A stretch of 64,000 nt of DNA from Diploptera punctata (GCA_030220185.1 JASPKZ010010210.1:1-64000); one strand, 5' to 3'; numbered from the stretch's first letter, positions 20,101 to 32,357 are shown. Notes: generated by a model not told the origin, from the letters alone. Program-made: numbers and translations.

Positions 20101-20853
20101 TCATAAGTAATGCCACGAGTGATTTCCAAATTATCGATAAATTCACGACTCACGAAGTGACGAGTGAATTTATCCAGAGAATTTGGAAATCAAGAGTGGA
20201 ATTTGTTAGGACTATTTAACGAATAAAATTAAGGTGTTTACTCACAAATCATTATTTAACTATAGTTATTTTAAAATATTTATATATTTAATGTAAACGG
20301 CGATGTTTGAAAACAAATGAGAAACGATTGGTACGCTTCATCTGCTTCTTTTGTTTATCACTGCAACCAGATCATACTATTTATTGACAAAGGAACGCAA
20401 TATTGTAAGAATGCTCTCTAGTGGAGAAAAAATGAAACACATCAACCTGTATATTAATTAATTTCTGATGTCGTATGATGTATATATGACAATTATATTT
20501 TTCTGGATTGTTACCTGGGAAAAAATACATTTAAGAAAGTGTAAACAGTGGTTTCTTTTTTTCGTGGTATAATCAATTGCTATAAATGTTTTTATATTAA
20601 CTCCCACATGCGGCATGTGTTGACATTCATGCACTATATATACAATCTGGTAGCCGTATTTCTTATAGGCTCAGTCACTGCAAAATAATGGTCAGACCTG
20701 TTCAGAATATTAAAAAGGAGGAGCTTTCTTTAATATGGTAATTATAACACTGATAAATATTTCGTGAAACACGACTCTGATTGGTTGTAAAATAGAAATC
20801 ATTGAAACGTGATTGGCCATTGAGTCCCATTTGGGACATGAGTTAAATTGTCA
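20101..20853 (+). mobile_element. M1 element, full-length copy (reference)
   Basis: The best complete M1 copy in the window: hairpin at 20101-20210 with loop GACTCACGAAGTGACGAG, AT-rich body, a GTCAGACCTGTTCAGAATATT block, a right end with two ATTGG (inverted CCAAT) motifs, and the end GAGTTAAATTGTCA. It has no ORF. TCA stands at both borders. Confidence 0.9.
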
Positions 20854-22089
20854 ACACAATGTTCCGGACCGCAAGGAAAATAAATTCATGTAAAACTGTG
20901 TTATTATTATATATTGTTGCGTAACTTGTCATAAATTTAAATAATTATTACTCGTTTGTTTTTCTATTGATCTAAAAACTGAGGAAGTATTTTAGTAAGA
21001 TCTTCATTATGCCTCCTAGTTGTGGCTACAATTTTGAAGAAGTAATTCTTTTCCCACATAGTGGCGATGTTTTGAAGCAGCTAACTTTCTTCATGCCCGA
21101 TGTTGTATTAACATTTTGAAGGATTGGTGTCCCAAAAAGAATTACTGGTTCAGGTTGGGTTTAATTTTCGGTAGAGCTGGATTCTCTTCTCAAGGTCGGA
21201 AGTTGATACACGGGATAGGAAAACACTTTAAAAATCACTAATAACTGATTCTTGTAGAAATAGTTGTTAATATATTTACTATTTAAGTTCCCAGCAGATC
21301 AAGTAAATATATATAGGTGGTATTATTCTTCACCGTCAATTAAAATTAAATTATTTTCCTTTCTTGAATGAACTATTCTTCTTGTATTAAATATCACATT
21401 TTATCAGGAAAGCTGTTATTGCTTCTATTCTTGATGATAGTTATATGCTGACTGACTAGTGTATTTCTGTTATAATTTTAAAGAACATTATTACATCACA
21501 TGATTTTATATTTAAATTCTATTGGTTAATGGTCCATTAAATACCAGGTTTAAATTTGATTTGTTAAATCAAAAAGTTAATTGTTATAACATCCAATCAG
21601 AATTTAGTATACTTTTATTTAAAAATATTAAGTTAAGCAGGTGTTCCTATTACAGTTATAACAGAAAGCTTTATATTTCAGACAAAAATGACTTCAAACA
21701 ATTTTTAAAAGCATTATTTAGAAAGACTGTTATATAATACAATTTCTTTAATTGTTACTGAGATATTTTTATTCAACAATGAACAACAATTAATTATTAG
21801 ATGTTTTTCTTTATTTAAGTTATATATAAATATTAAAAGAATTTAAAAGTATAAAATTATTAACTTAAACTTTCATATTTATTATGATATTAAAATCCTG
21901 CTATAAAACAATATTAAATAAATGAAATCAATGTATCCAATAGGACCCATTTTTAATTTAAGGGTTAATATAGATTTTGGCGCTCCCCCCCTACAGGGAA
22001 GAATTTGAACCATACTAATTTAGTTACACTTGTTTCCATATAGATGTGATTTGAGTGGTCCATGTTCAGCGTTCCGCCTCATACTGACA
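20854..22089. other. Unassigned AT-rich region
   Basis: About 1.2 kb with no recognised gene. The open frame at 21522-21737 (71 codons) is Asn/Lys/Tyr-rich and without a known motif, as expected by chance in AT-rich DNA. Confidence 0.35.
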
Positions 22090-22340
22090 TCTAGGAAACC
22101 AAGGCAGTACTACGAGAGGAAATTCGGTAAATTTTGCTTAGAGGCCATTTCATTCAGGCTTAAGGATCTTTTACGAGCCTGAAAATCTTCAGACACGGGA
22201 CCCACGGCTTTAAGTCCCTCCCGGAGGACTTGTTCCTTGGATATTTCATCCTAAAGAATCCATCGACACCGGCCGGGTTTGAACCCGCGACCCTCGGGAC
22301 CAGAGGCAAGGAGCATAACCACTAGACCACCGCGACCGAT
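22090..22340 (-). mobile_element. SINE S5 copy, well preserved
   Basis: On the minus strand: head GTCGCGGTGGTCTAGTGG (A box) and GGTTCAAACCC (B box), a tRNA-like region of about 75 bp, then GGGAGGGACTTAAAGCCG, CTGAAGATTTTCAGGCTCG and GCAAAATTTACCG. This is the best guide to the S5 family here. Confidence 0.85.
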
Positions 22341-22858
22341 TTTTCATCATACTGACTTTAATAGGCAAGTGTCAGACTTACATGAAACACTAAGCAAGGG
22401 AACAGAACATTCAACATTGGAAAGGACTTGAAATTTGTGCAGGGAATCCTCTTAAGATCAATAGGAAGTTCGCGGAAGCCATTCCCCGCCAACCAATAGG
22501 TTAATTATACTGAGGTGTATGGGCGTATTTTCAGGACGGTAGCAGGCGGAATTGCGACGTACAGTCAGTAATAGTATTGTTTGAAGGCATGGTAAGTAAG
22601 TTTATAATATATATTGGGGATCCGTAGACTTTCATTGTATTCAACATAGGAACTAATCTTCTCTAAAAAAATTTAACTTCTAAAAGTGCAAACACATAAA
22701 GATATTGGAACCTTGTACTTCATTTTAGGAGCTTCATCAGGTCTATAGTCCACGTTGAACCTTACTTAATTTTATGATTTGTGTGCCGCCATATAACATA
22801 GCTTTTATAGGAAAATGCTTTTATATGTATTAGAAAAATTGTTTATTTTTATAATATA
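22341..22858. other. Unassigned spacer
   Basis: No feature recognised. Confidence 0.3.
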
Positions 22859-23425
22859 CAGAGTGATTCAGAAATATGTCTATACGTTTGATCGTATTTT
22901 GTAACGAAAATATTATTATTAAAGCAAATGATGTTATCATTGGAAGGGAATTCTTCAAATTATCACAATAGAACAAAACAAAACAAATCACTGCTCACGT
23001 GCAGCTTGGCAGGTTGATTTTTGTGGGCTAGCGTCGAACGCCTCCACAATTCTCTTTGTTGTTTCTGCATCCGTGCTAATGCGAGGCCTTCCAGGAGGTT
23101 TGATTTTCTGCATCCTTCCCGTTTCCAGCAGTCGTTTTCTCCGCTTCCCCACAGTCGACGGCTGAATGCTACGTTAAATTCACGTCTTGCCCGTCTTGCG
23201 GCCTCACAATCATTAGCATGCGTTATTTCCCATGCAGAAATCGTAATTTGCTGTTGCACATTCAACGCTATTTTGACTAATGACGTAAGTTCTACACTGT
23301 TTTCTTTTGTTCCATTGTTGTAATTTTATAATTGCTTTTCAACGGCAATTTCATATTTCCTGTAATGGTAATATTTTCATCACACAACGCGATCAAACGT
23401 ATAGCCATATTTATGATTCACCCCG
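22859..23425 (-). mobile_element. Mariner-like TIR element with transposase N-terminal remnant
   Basis: Inverted ends of ~55 bp (CAGAGTGATTCAGAAATATG and CGGGGTGAATCATAAATATG, both continuing CTATACGTTTGATCG), with TA on both sides (22857-22858, 23426-23427). The minus strand holds a helix-turn-helix-like transposase start: EAARRARREFNVAFSRRL in one frame, then after a frameshift KRRKRLLETGRMQ, GRPRISTDAETTKRIVEAF and KSTCQAARE. This pattern is that of the helix-turn-helix region (DUF4817-like) in insect mariner-type transposases. The catalytic domain is missing. Confidence 0.75.
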
Positions 23426-23499
23426 TACATAAATATGTGTGGTAACTCTTAAAAAAGTGTCAAACGTAGAAAACATAATATTTGCTTTTGACTATTTAA

Positions 23500-24592
23500 C
23501 TCTTGCCCCAAATGGGAGTCAATGACAAATCATATTCCAATGATATTTTATTTACAACCAATCACAGTCGTGTTTCCCCTCGAATTTATCAACCAAAGTT
23601 TGTCATATTAAAGAAAGCTGCTACTACTACTACTATTGGGTGACGGTGACATGGCACCGTCCAAGGCTCTGCATACTGATGCACAATGGTGCGTCTTGGC
23701 AGTTAATTCCTTCGTGGCTATCATTATAGGATTGTGGTTCATTTAATCCTAGCCATCATGATAAGATGGTTTCTTTTTGGTCTATGTATCTGGATGATAG
23801 ATTGTTGATATATCCACATAATATATTGATATCAAGTCGCACTATTGAGTACAACTCGCTATCACACTCCATACGAACACCTCGCACAATCTATTTATTG
23901 GTTCTCATTATGTTTAACCTATATTACACAAGTTAAAAATCCTGTGCAAGAAGAGGTATCTCTCCATTAAGAAAGCTGCTCCTTTTTTAACATTCTGAAC
24001 AGGTCATAGCATTATTTTGCAGTGAATGGCCCTCTAAAGAAATGCGGTTACCAGATTATATATATAAAGCATGAATGTCAGCAGATAGCGCATGCGGGGG
24101 ATAATACAAAACATTTGTACCAATTGATTATACCACAAAAAAACACAGTTTGTACTTTCTTAAACGAATTATTTTCCAGGAAATGACGTTGCAGAAAAAT
24201 ATAATTGGCATATTTACATCATAGGACATCAGAAATTAATTAATACCTATAATGTTGGTTATAAATTTCTCCACCAGGGTGCATTCTTACAACATTGCGA
24301 TCCTTTGGCAATACATAATACGACCTGGTTACAATGATGAACAAAACCAAATGAAGCGTACCAATCGTTTCTCATTTGTTTTCAAACATCGCTGTTTACA
24401 TTAAATATATAAATACTTCAAAATAACTATAGTTAAATAATGATTTGTGAGTAAAGAGCTTAATTTTATTCGTTAAATAGTCCTAACAAATGCCACTCTT
24501 TAACTTCCAAATTATTTAAATACATTCATTCCTCACTTCGTGAGTCGTGAATTTATTGATAATTTGGAAATCACTCGTGGCATTACTTATGA
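23500..24592 (-). mobile_element. M1 element copy with one nested insertion
   Basis: Reverse-orientation M1 from CTATTTAACTCTTGCCCC to CGTGGCATTACTTATGA, bordered by TGA. It is interrupted at 23623-23966 by an unrelated 344-bp element. Confidence 0.85.
23623..23966 (-). mobile_element. Unknown retroposon-like insertion with (AGT)n tail
   Basis: Bordered by a ~14-bp duplication (TTAAAGAAAGCTGCT at 23608-23622; TTAAGAAAGCTGCT at 23967-23980). Read on the minus strand it ends ACCCAATAGTAGTAGTAGTA, so the tail is a trinucleotide repeat. I see no A or B box and no coding frame. It could be a SINE of another type or a short 3' LINE piece. Confidence 0.65.
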
Positions 24593-25257
24593 TAAATGGT
24601 ATGTACATTAATTCGAAGAAAAACATTATATATTTATGTAACATTCTTGTTTGTAGAGAAATAAAAAAGCAAATTAAATACAAAATTAATGTCAATTTGT
24701 CTCAATACTTTAGAGCAAGGTTGCATAGCTTTTTCTTTTCTTTTAACACTGTTTTCTATTGTCCAGTGATTTAAATAGGGTTTCGCAAGTTTCTGGATTA
24801 ATTTACTCCCATTCCTTTAGAAGTATACATTTCAATACTTCTATTGACGAAATTTTATTTCTTTTTTTCCCTCTCTTCTTGCTTCCAGTGCCTGTTTGCC
24901 TGTTCTTCTTCAATAAATACCTTCTACCTTAAATGAAGCTTCCAAATTTATTTAGTCGCCCTGGTTCCTTTCTCTCCAAAGGTAATGGATCTCTAGCAAA
25001 ATTGATTATTATTGTTTCTTATAGGCCTATACGACGTATATGATCATTCCATCCTAGTTTTCGTCCTAATATCTAATCAGTTATATTATCTACATGTAAT
25101 TAAATTCTAATGTGTTCACTTTTGAATCTTACCTACATTGTTTTATTCGTGATTGTTATCAGAAACTTCAACACACTTGCTTCCAAAATTCGCTTTGTCA
25201 CTAACTTATCAGACCTAGTCTCAGCTATTATATGCCAATATTTGATCTAATTTCCAC
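24593..25257. other. Unassigned region
   Basis: No feature recognised beyond short AT-rich open frames. Confidence 0.35.
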
Positions 25258-25583
25258 AGCTGTGGTCTCGAGGTAGAGTGCTGCCTTGTCACGCACTGGG
25301 CCCGGGTTCGATTCCCGGTCGGGACAGGCTCCATGGTGAGGTTTTTTTCGAGGGTTTTCCTCGCCTGTAAGACATGTCAGGAATCTTAGGGCCCAACGGT
25401 CTCCGAAAAATCATCCGGCCATCATCATCATCCTTATCATTATCACCATTATCCTTCACCGGTGTGGAAAGCAACGGGAAGCTACCACACCTATAACTCC
25501 CTAATAAAGCTGCAAAGCATAGCATGACTGCTATGATTGCAGTTAAAGACCCGCCCTCGGGCAGAATTACTATGGATGGATGG
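25258..25583 (+). mobile_element. SINE S2 copy
   Basis: Plus-strand S2: GCTGTGGTCTCGAGGTAG (A-box region), GGTTCGATTCCCGG (B box), CTTCACCGGTGTGGAAAGCAA, and an end at GCCCTCGGGCAGAATTACTA followed by ATGG repeats. Confidence 0.9.
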
Positions 25584-27179
25584 ATTTAATAACTGATTTA
25601 TTAATTCTTATCCAGACTATTAGTAGCAACGTTTACATTCATAAACGTCCTTCAAAGGCCACAATAAAATAGACTGTAGGACTAGGATTCATTTAAATAA
25701 TACTCTAGTCAACTTTAACTCTGGTTTATTTATTCACTTTAACGAACACAATAACTTCACTTCACATTTGTATTCGTTAAATTCACTACAATTTTAGTAA
25801 TTCTTTGTTTTAACGCATTACTGCGGAGATGGAAAGTGCGTCTTACTTGCACGTAACTTTAGCTGCATCTGGGGGCCTAAGGCTGACGCAAGACATTACA
25901 AGCATTCAGACCTAAGCTTTCAGAAGCTTCTATATACAAAGGAACTTAATTTCGCGGACAAAAATTGAACGCGAAAAGCTACAAGGGCCAATGAAAAATT
26001 TATATATTTAATTGTTTGCCGCCCAACTATGATAAGATAAAACGCATGTAAGAATGACTTGCGATATTTTTGATGATGAAAGTGTTCTAAAATATTCCAT
26101 AAGAACTTTAACGCAAGAAGGACTTATAGTACATGTATTACGCAATTAAATGTAAGTCATATAAAACTTTCAAATAAATGTATATAAAAAATCAAAATAA
26201 AATAAGAATTATCCACTGGCATAATTTCTCAAAAGAGCCTTTTCACCACATTGTATTTCTTAAGCATCCTGGAATTATACTGCTATATTCATTTGACAAG
26301 CTACTTCATCTTTCAAACTTTCATAACTGGTTATTATTACTGCTTAAATTGTACCAAAATCACTTTTTCGGTTCGTGAAAACTACGTAACAACTACGTCA
26401 CAGTGTCTTCCCTCTACAGTGATGTTATAGAACAGTGCCAAATTCCTGTCTTCGTTGTCCTCTCTCCTACGTACCTCCCCCTTCCTTCTTTATGCGCTGC
26501 GTATGACTGCGCATCTTCCCCTTGTTATCAAAAGCCTGAAATAAGCTGTGCAAGTTAGTATCAGCGTCATCATCAACTTTGAAATCGTCGTGGCCAGGTC
26601 GACAGTAGCTAGAAGGAGCTGTTTGGTTTCATCAGTCCCATAAGCCAGGGTAGGGCACCCAGGCCTATGAACCCTATCCCTCGGCTGGACTGGATTGTGT
26701 GTGTCTGGATTTATGTATGAATAGTATTATCATTGTATTTTTTTGAATTATTCATGACCGACTTTGTTTATTTATATTATTTCATTCATATATTTTCTTT
26801 TAGTGGCCAAGAAGATAAAATGTTGTTGAATTATTTTGTATTTCAATGACCTAATGAATTTCATTAAAACTTTTTAGTTAACTTATGTTTACTAATTGTG
26901 TAGCTAGTCAAGGTTCGCATTGATATACGAGTATATTCTAAAGCTTTCTCAAGCCAAATTAATCCACTTTTTCCTTCTAGCTTCCATGATTATAATACTG
27001 TTTAGCATTCAGTACTATATGTTAAGTAATTTACAAAGGAAAGGTGGATTAAACTTTGCCTTCTATGGGACCGGGCAAAGGATCATTGAGAATGTCACTC
27101 AAAACTTTCAAACTCAATGTAACAAAAAGGTAGGATCGTGCGGCGCAAAATATTGGAATTGCGACACTTGTTCAATTAA
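25584..27179. other. Unassigned region
   Basis: About 1.6 kb without a confident feature. A SINE-like GC-rich patch lies at 26590-26710 (CCATAAGCCAGGGTAGGGCA) but has no clear promoter boxes. The last ~150 bp may be more of the decayed LINE that begins at 27180. Confidence 0.35.
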
Positions 27180-28760
27180 ATGATCATTCACAATTAATTT
27201 GCAATGTATCGGATATCTAAAAAATTCCATAACTCTCATGTTTTATATAAGCCATGCTAAATCCACTTGCAGTAAAATTACACTGATATAATACATGTTA
27301 TAAATCATCTTATTCTCAGCTACTATAGTTGCGTCATTTGCAGAACAAACGATTTTAATTTCCTTATTTTCCATTCGATGTCCACTTTTGCTTTTAGTCC
27401 CTTAATTATTTCCTCCGTAATCAGAATAAACAAAAAGCGCACTTAAGGAGTCGCCTTGTCTAATTTTTTTGTCCACTATTTAACTCATGCCCCAAATGGG
27501 AGTCAATTACCAATCACATTTCAATTAGTTTTGAATTACAACCAATCACAGTCGTTTTTCACCTCGATTTTATCAGTTTAATTTTATCACACTAAAATCA
27601 AGCTCCTTTTTAACATTCTGAATAGGCCAGAGCATTATTTTGCAGTGACTCTCTAAGAACTACGTTGAATATAATAATTTATATATTAAGATATAAGAAT
27701 CCTGAACGCATATGACTCCCAGATTATATAAATATATATATATATATTATATATATAGTGCACGAATGTATGCAGATACTGCTTGCGGGTTATAATAGAA
27801 AAACATTTATAACAATTGATTATACCACAATAAAAAATAAACCACTGTTTGCATTTTTAAACGTACTATTTCCCAGGAATTAACGTTCCAGAAAAATATA
27901 ATTGACATATTTACATCATAGGACATCAGAAATTAATTATTAAACAGTTTGATGTGTTTCATTTTTTCTCCACTAGGGTGCATTCTTATAATATTGCGAT
28001 CCTTTGAAAATAAATAATATGATCTGGTTGCAGCGATGAACAAATGAACCACAAACGTTTCTCACTTGTTTTCAAGCATCGCCGTTTACATTAAATATAT
28101 AAATATTTTAAAATAACTATATTTAAATAATGATTTGTGAGTAAACAGCTTAATTTTATTCGTTAAATAGTCCTAACAAAAGCCACCCTTGATTTCCAAA
28201 TTATTTAGATAAATTGGAAATCACTAGTGGAATTACTTATGATAATTATATATTCATTCAACAGTTCTCCTTTAATATTAAATCTTAATTTAATTTCGGA
28301 ATACGTATATGTCTATTCAAGCAACTCAATGGTATCTATAGACACTTGTCTATGTCGAAGAATGTGTAGAATATTCTTTAACTTTACCCGGTCAAAAGCT
28401 TTCATTAAATCTAGAAAACAAAGACTGGTTTATTATAATCAATGTTTTTTTTCTGTAATGTCTTATTATAAAAACCGCATCTGCACAGGATCTTTCATTC
28501 CTAAAAACCCTGTTGTGCATCTTCGAATGTCAGTATGTTAGATAGTTTTTTTATCCTTCTTACTACTTTCGGAGTATTATTGAGTAAATCTACTCGTATG
28601 CTTCTATAATTTTGTGATTTTCTTTTGTCCTCTTTTTTTAAAAAGTGGCGTAAATATGTGTGTTCTCCATTCTTCCGGAATTATATGATATCGAAATATT
28701 TTATTTAAACACAAAGCTAACTATTCCATAAATACGAGGCCTCAATACTTCAAAAGTACA
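27180..28760 (-). mobile_element. LINE RT fragment split by an M1 insertion
   Basis: Minus strand: PEEWRTHIFTPLFKK, FRNERSCADAVFIIRHY, KAFDRVKLKNILHILRHRQV (motif A) and SEIKLRFNIKGELLNEYI lie between 28760 and 28243. After the M1 element come IRQGDSLSAL (motif B'), IKIVCSANDATIVAEN (motif C with AND for ADD) and VSQFQYF down to 27180. Order and spacing fit one RT gene before the M1 insertion. Frameshifts and stops make it dead. The RQGDSLS form resembles RTE-like RTs. Confidence 0.8.
27472..28242 (-). mobile_element. M1 element copy inside an RT gene
   Basis: Reverse-orientation M1 (ACTATTTAACTCATGCCCC at left, GTGGAATTACTTATGA at right) with a (TA)n stretch near 27725-27760. Part of the hairpin is deleted. 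It interrupts RT between NEYI and IRQGDS. Confidence 0.85.
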
Positions 28761-28784
28761 TTACCAATGTACTGCTACTTCTAG

Positions 28785-28945
28785 CTATCCAAATTCCTCA
28801 CAAAGCTGGATGGGTAACGATCTCAAACTGACCGAAATTCAACGAGAAAATGTATTCTTTCATGGGGACTCGAATCAGTCAAATCCCTTATCTCTGTGCC
28901 AAGGTATGATACCTTAGACCACTCGGCTGCGGTGCGGGAGTTTAT
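28785..28945 (-). mobile_element. SINE S3 fragment
   Basis: Minus strand: a head with the GCAGCCGAGTGGTCTAAGG-type A box, then the S3 body (CATGAAAGAATACATTTTCTCG, AGCTTTGTGAGGAATTTGG). It is diverged from the young copies and lacks the 3' third. Confidence 0.65.
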
Positions 28946-30430
28946 GAATATCCATCAAACATAATTAGATGAGGGGAGCGAGTAAATAATATTAATGGGC
29001 TCAGCGAGACATTCAGAATTTTGGTAATTGCACAACATACCTTGACATTTTAGTTACCGCCTTGTCCATCAGGCTTAACATGTTGAACTGTGAAGTGTAT
29101 CACAGGGCTGGTTGACCGCGGAGGTGGTGATGAATTTATGGACGTGCGGAATGAAATAATGGACAAGTTGTGTCAGGAGAGTACACTACCCAACGTCAAG
29201 CTTGTACACAAATTATTACAAGTCTATCTTGGTTCGCATGCCGCCTGATCCATTTTTAGCGAATTCCAAATGCATGATGATGTTCTCGTAAAAAGGTTTT
29301 TTTTTAAATCTTCAACAATCTCATTTAGCTAGTAGCACCGAAAATCATAATCACGAATATTTATGTATATTTATCTGCAGGCCTATCTGTCTGCGTTTGT
29401 GGTTGTGTGTGTGTGTCTGTTAATGCTCTAGCGGCTGCAATTTCTGTTTTCATTTTTTTTCGGAACCAAACTCAGTATATAGCAAACAATAAAAAAGTAA
29501 GGTCGAGTTCGTTCACATCAAAATCAGACACATACGGGTGGGGTTCACCTGAAGCGAAATTATAAAAAAAATAGCTCTAGCTTTAGCATTTTTTTTTTCG
29601 CAACGATACACCAAATTACATAAATATACAAAATGGAAAGCATTTTCAGAAATCAGCGAAATGCGAACCTTTAGAAGTTGGGGTTTATCTGAAAGCAGTA
29701 ATTTTAAAAATCGCTCTAGCAACCGCCATATTATTTGTTTTCTCGCACTATAAATGGGAAGTGGTTTTTACCGCAGGGAGAAAATGTTTAGAAACCGAGC
29801 GAAAGCGAGGTTTTTAATTTCCGAGGTTCTGTACGACACTTCACAAACGTGCGTTGTACATTATTTTTTACGCGATGTTTTCAAAAAAATAATAGTAAAA
29901 TCATAACATCTTTGTGGAAATATTTGCGTTCATTATAAACAACTGACTAAAGTTAACAGTGTGGGCAATGTTTATTAGTTGAGACTACAGTAGGCCGTAA
30001 CACCAATCAGTCATAAAATGGCGACAAGTGCCTATTTATTGTTTATATTGTTTCAAATAAAGTTCAGTTCATTTAAAAATTCAGTGATTTTTTTCATATA
30101 ATGTATATTAACACTACCTTTTGGATACATAGGCCTACATTGTACGTAGTATACATAAAGGGCAGTGGTTTTACTTCCCGCACGAGGTTTGTAATATCTA
30201 ATATTGCAGTATAGTTGTTTAGGTTGAAAAACCCGAAATGTAGGAAGCTAAACTTCCAATCACGGTCGCCATTGCTGTAAGTACAACAAAACGTACTATC
30301 GCGCAAAAATATTTTTATAGGATTTAAAATTAAAAAAGACAGTTCATGTTTTCAAAAAATGTCCAAATAATTTATATCTAATTTAAACAATTAAATTTTT
30401 AAAGTTCGACTTGAGATGTACAATGTGTTA
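28946..30430. other. Unassigned region
   Basis: About 1.5 kb. A (GT)n-rich patch lies near 29400-29420. The open frames at 29513-29722 and 30094-30306 show no recognisable domain. Confidence 0.35.
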
Positions 30431-31119
30431 TCATAAGTAATGCCACGAGTGATTTCCAAATTATCGATAAATTCACGACTCACGAAGTTAGGACTATTTA
30501 ACGAATAAATTAAGTTGTTTACTCACAAATCATTATTTAAATATAGTTATTTTAAAATATTTATATATTTAATGTAAACGGCGATGTTTGAAAACAAATG
30601 AGAAACGATAGGTACGCTTCATCTGCTTCTTTTATTTATCACTGCAACCAGATCATACTATTTATTGCCAAAGGAACGCAATATTGTAAGAATGCTCTCT
30701 AGTGGAGAAAAAATGAAACACATCAAACTGTATATTAATTGATTTCTGATGTCGTATGATATAAATCTGACAATTATATTTTTCTGGATTATTACCTGGG
30801 AAAAAATATATTTAAGAAAGTGCAAACAGTGGTTTATTTTTTTGGTGGTATAATAAATTGCTACAAATGTTTTTATATTAACTCCTGCAACCGCTATGTG
30901 TTGACATCTATGCAATATATATACAATCTTACAGGCTCAGTTCTTTCGAAATAATTGTCAGACCTGTTCAGAATATTAAAAAGGAGGAGCTTTCTTTAAT
31001 AAGGTAAATATAACACTGATAAATATTCCGTGAAACACGACTCTGATTGGTTGTAAAACAGAAATCATTGAAACGTGATTGGTCATTGACTCCCATTTGG
31101 GGCATGAGTTAAATAGTCA
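30431..31119 (+). mobile_element. M1 element copy, hairpin half deleted
   Basis: Plus-strand M1 from TCATAAGTAATGCCACG to GAGTTAAATAGTCA. The second hairpin arm is missing: ACTCACGAAG joins directly to TTAGGACTATTTAACG. Confidence 0.85.
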
Positions 31120-31232
31120 AGAAAAATGTGTACGTTTGATGATTATTATTCTTCTTCACTTCCTGGTTTAGGCAAGAGTTGCCTGTTCCGTCGTTTCATT
31201 ATTAATTTGTATAATTAATTGAATATATCTTA

Positions 31233-31281
31233 TTAATATGAAAATCAAATAAAACTAAGTTTTATTTTATTTAATTAATAT
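31233..31281. repeat. Solo PLE-1 terminal fragment
   Basis: ATATGAAAATCAAATAAAAC and GTTTTATTTTATTTAATTAA form a short near-palindrome identical in type to the outer end of the PLE-1 copies at 14255-14296 and 37095-37140. Confidence 0.55.
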
Positions 31282-31684
31282 ATTTGTATACTGTCTGGGA
31301 TCAAATAATTGAGAAATGATGCCGCTAGGTTTACGTGGAATATCCCAAGATTAATAATCTCCAGATACAGATATTGATCTCCTCGGAGTTATGCAGCGTG
31401 GAATGACCAAAGGTTTGGGATTGCAGCTGTGTTCTGCAATTTATGACTAACTCACGCCGTAGATAGAATATTTGTGCATTGCAGAGCAGATATTGTGTAA
31501 CAAACGTTCCACAATAAAAAAAATTATTTAAAAGAGGAAATTGAGTAACTGTACATGCGGAAAATGGCATTTTGAAACCCCTTACGAACATTAATTTAGG
31601 CTACGTACCTCAGATGTCAAGACGCCTATGTATGATTCTAAAGTCACCGAGTGCATCCTGGGATAACGAGAGTATTTTGTTCAC
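31282..31684. other. Unassigned region
   Basis: The minus-strand frame at 31331-31591 (86 codons) has no motif that I recognise. Confidence 0.3.
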
Positions 31685-31775
31685 TCATTTTATTCTATAG
31701 TAATTTTGCCCGAAGGAGGTCTTCCACTGCAATCATAGCATTTGAATGCTGTATTTTGCAGCTTTACTAATGAAA
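31685..31775 (-). mobile_element. SINE S2 3' fragment
   Basis: Matches the tail of S2 (TAATTTTGCCCGA, CACTGCAATCATAGCATTT, GCAGCTTTACTA). The head is absent. Confidence 0.65.
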
Positions 31776-31884
31776 TATATATCATATCCGCTCTTAGTGT
31801 GATCCTAAACATAAAAAACACGCCAGTTGTATCCTGTAACAACCATGGAATCAAAAATTTACGTAAACCAACTTATTGACAGGG

Positions 31885-32200
31885 GCCCGCCCCGGTTTAC
31901 CGTTTAGCGTTTAGTGGTTAAGGCACTGAGCTACAAGCCGGAGGGTCGAGGGTTCAAGTCCCGTTGGGGTCAGGATTTTTAAACTGACCCAAACCCTCTG
32001 GCGGCACTATGACCCTGGGGTCGACTCAGCCTCTAACGGAAATGAGTACCAGACGCTTGTTCTGGGGGTAAAGGCGGCCGTCAGGCAGGGCTGATATAAA
32101 GTGTCGATTGTCTAGAAAAAGTGGGAGCCTTAACCTCCTACTACCCCAAGGGCCTCCTGAGGCCTGTTGTGGGATCATTTTACTTTACTTACTTTAACTT
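31885..32200 (+). mobile_element. SINE S4, full copy
   Basis: A tRNA-derived SINE: A-box region GCGTTTAGTGGTTAAGGC, B box GGTTCAAGTCCC, body with GGGGTCGACTCAGCCTCTAA and GCCTTAACCTCCTACTACCC, and a 3' tail of TTTACTTTACTTACTTTAA. Other copies are at 45765-45967 and 50800-51112 (minus strand). Confidence 0.85.
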
Positions 32201-32249
32201 ATTGACAATTTCCTGGCCCATTTCACAAAAAAAAACTATTTTAAATGAT

Positions 32250-32357
32250 CGTAGACTCACGGCCGCACGGACATAAACTCTCTAAACATCTCTATTCTCG
32301 CCTAATGTTTTCCAATCACCCCATGTATGCCTATAATTTACCTCTCTCAGATCATGG
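32250..32357 (-). mobile_element. LINE-A 3'-terminal piece
   Basis: Minus strand covers the last ~100 bp of LINE-A (DDWKTLGENRDV-like block and the CGGCCGTGAGTC counterpart of the usual CGGCCATGAACC). It is head to head with the plus-strand copy that follows. Confidence 0.7.

Noticed and set aside
25289..25525. Minus-strand frame ending in an SRPGIEPGPSA-like peptide
   Set aside because: It is a read-through of the S2 SINE tRNA-like head, a common false gene call in repeat-rich genomes.
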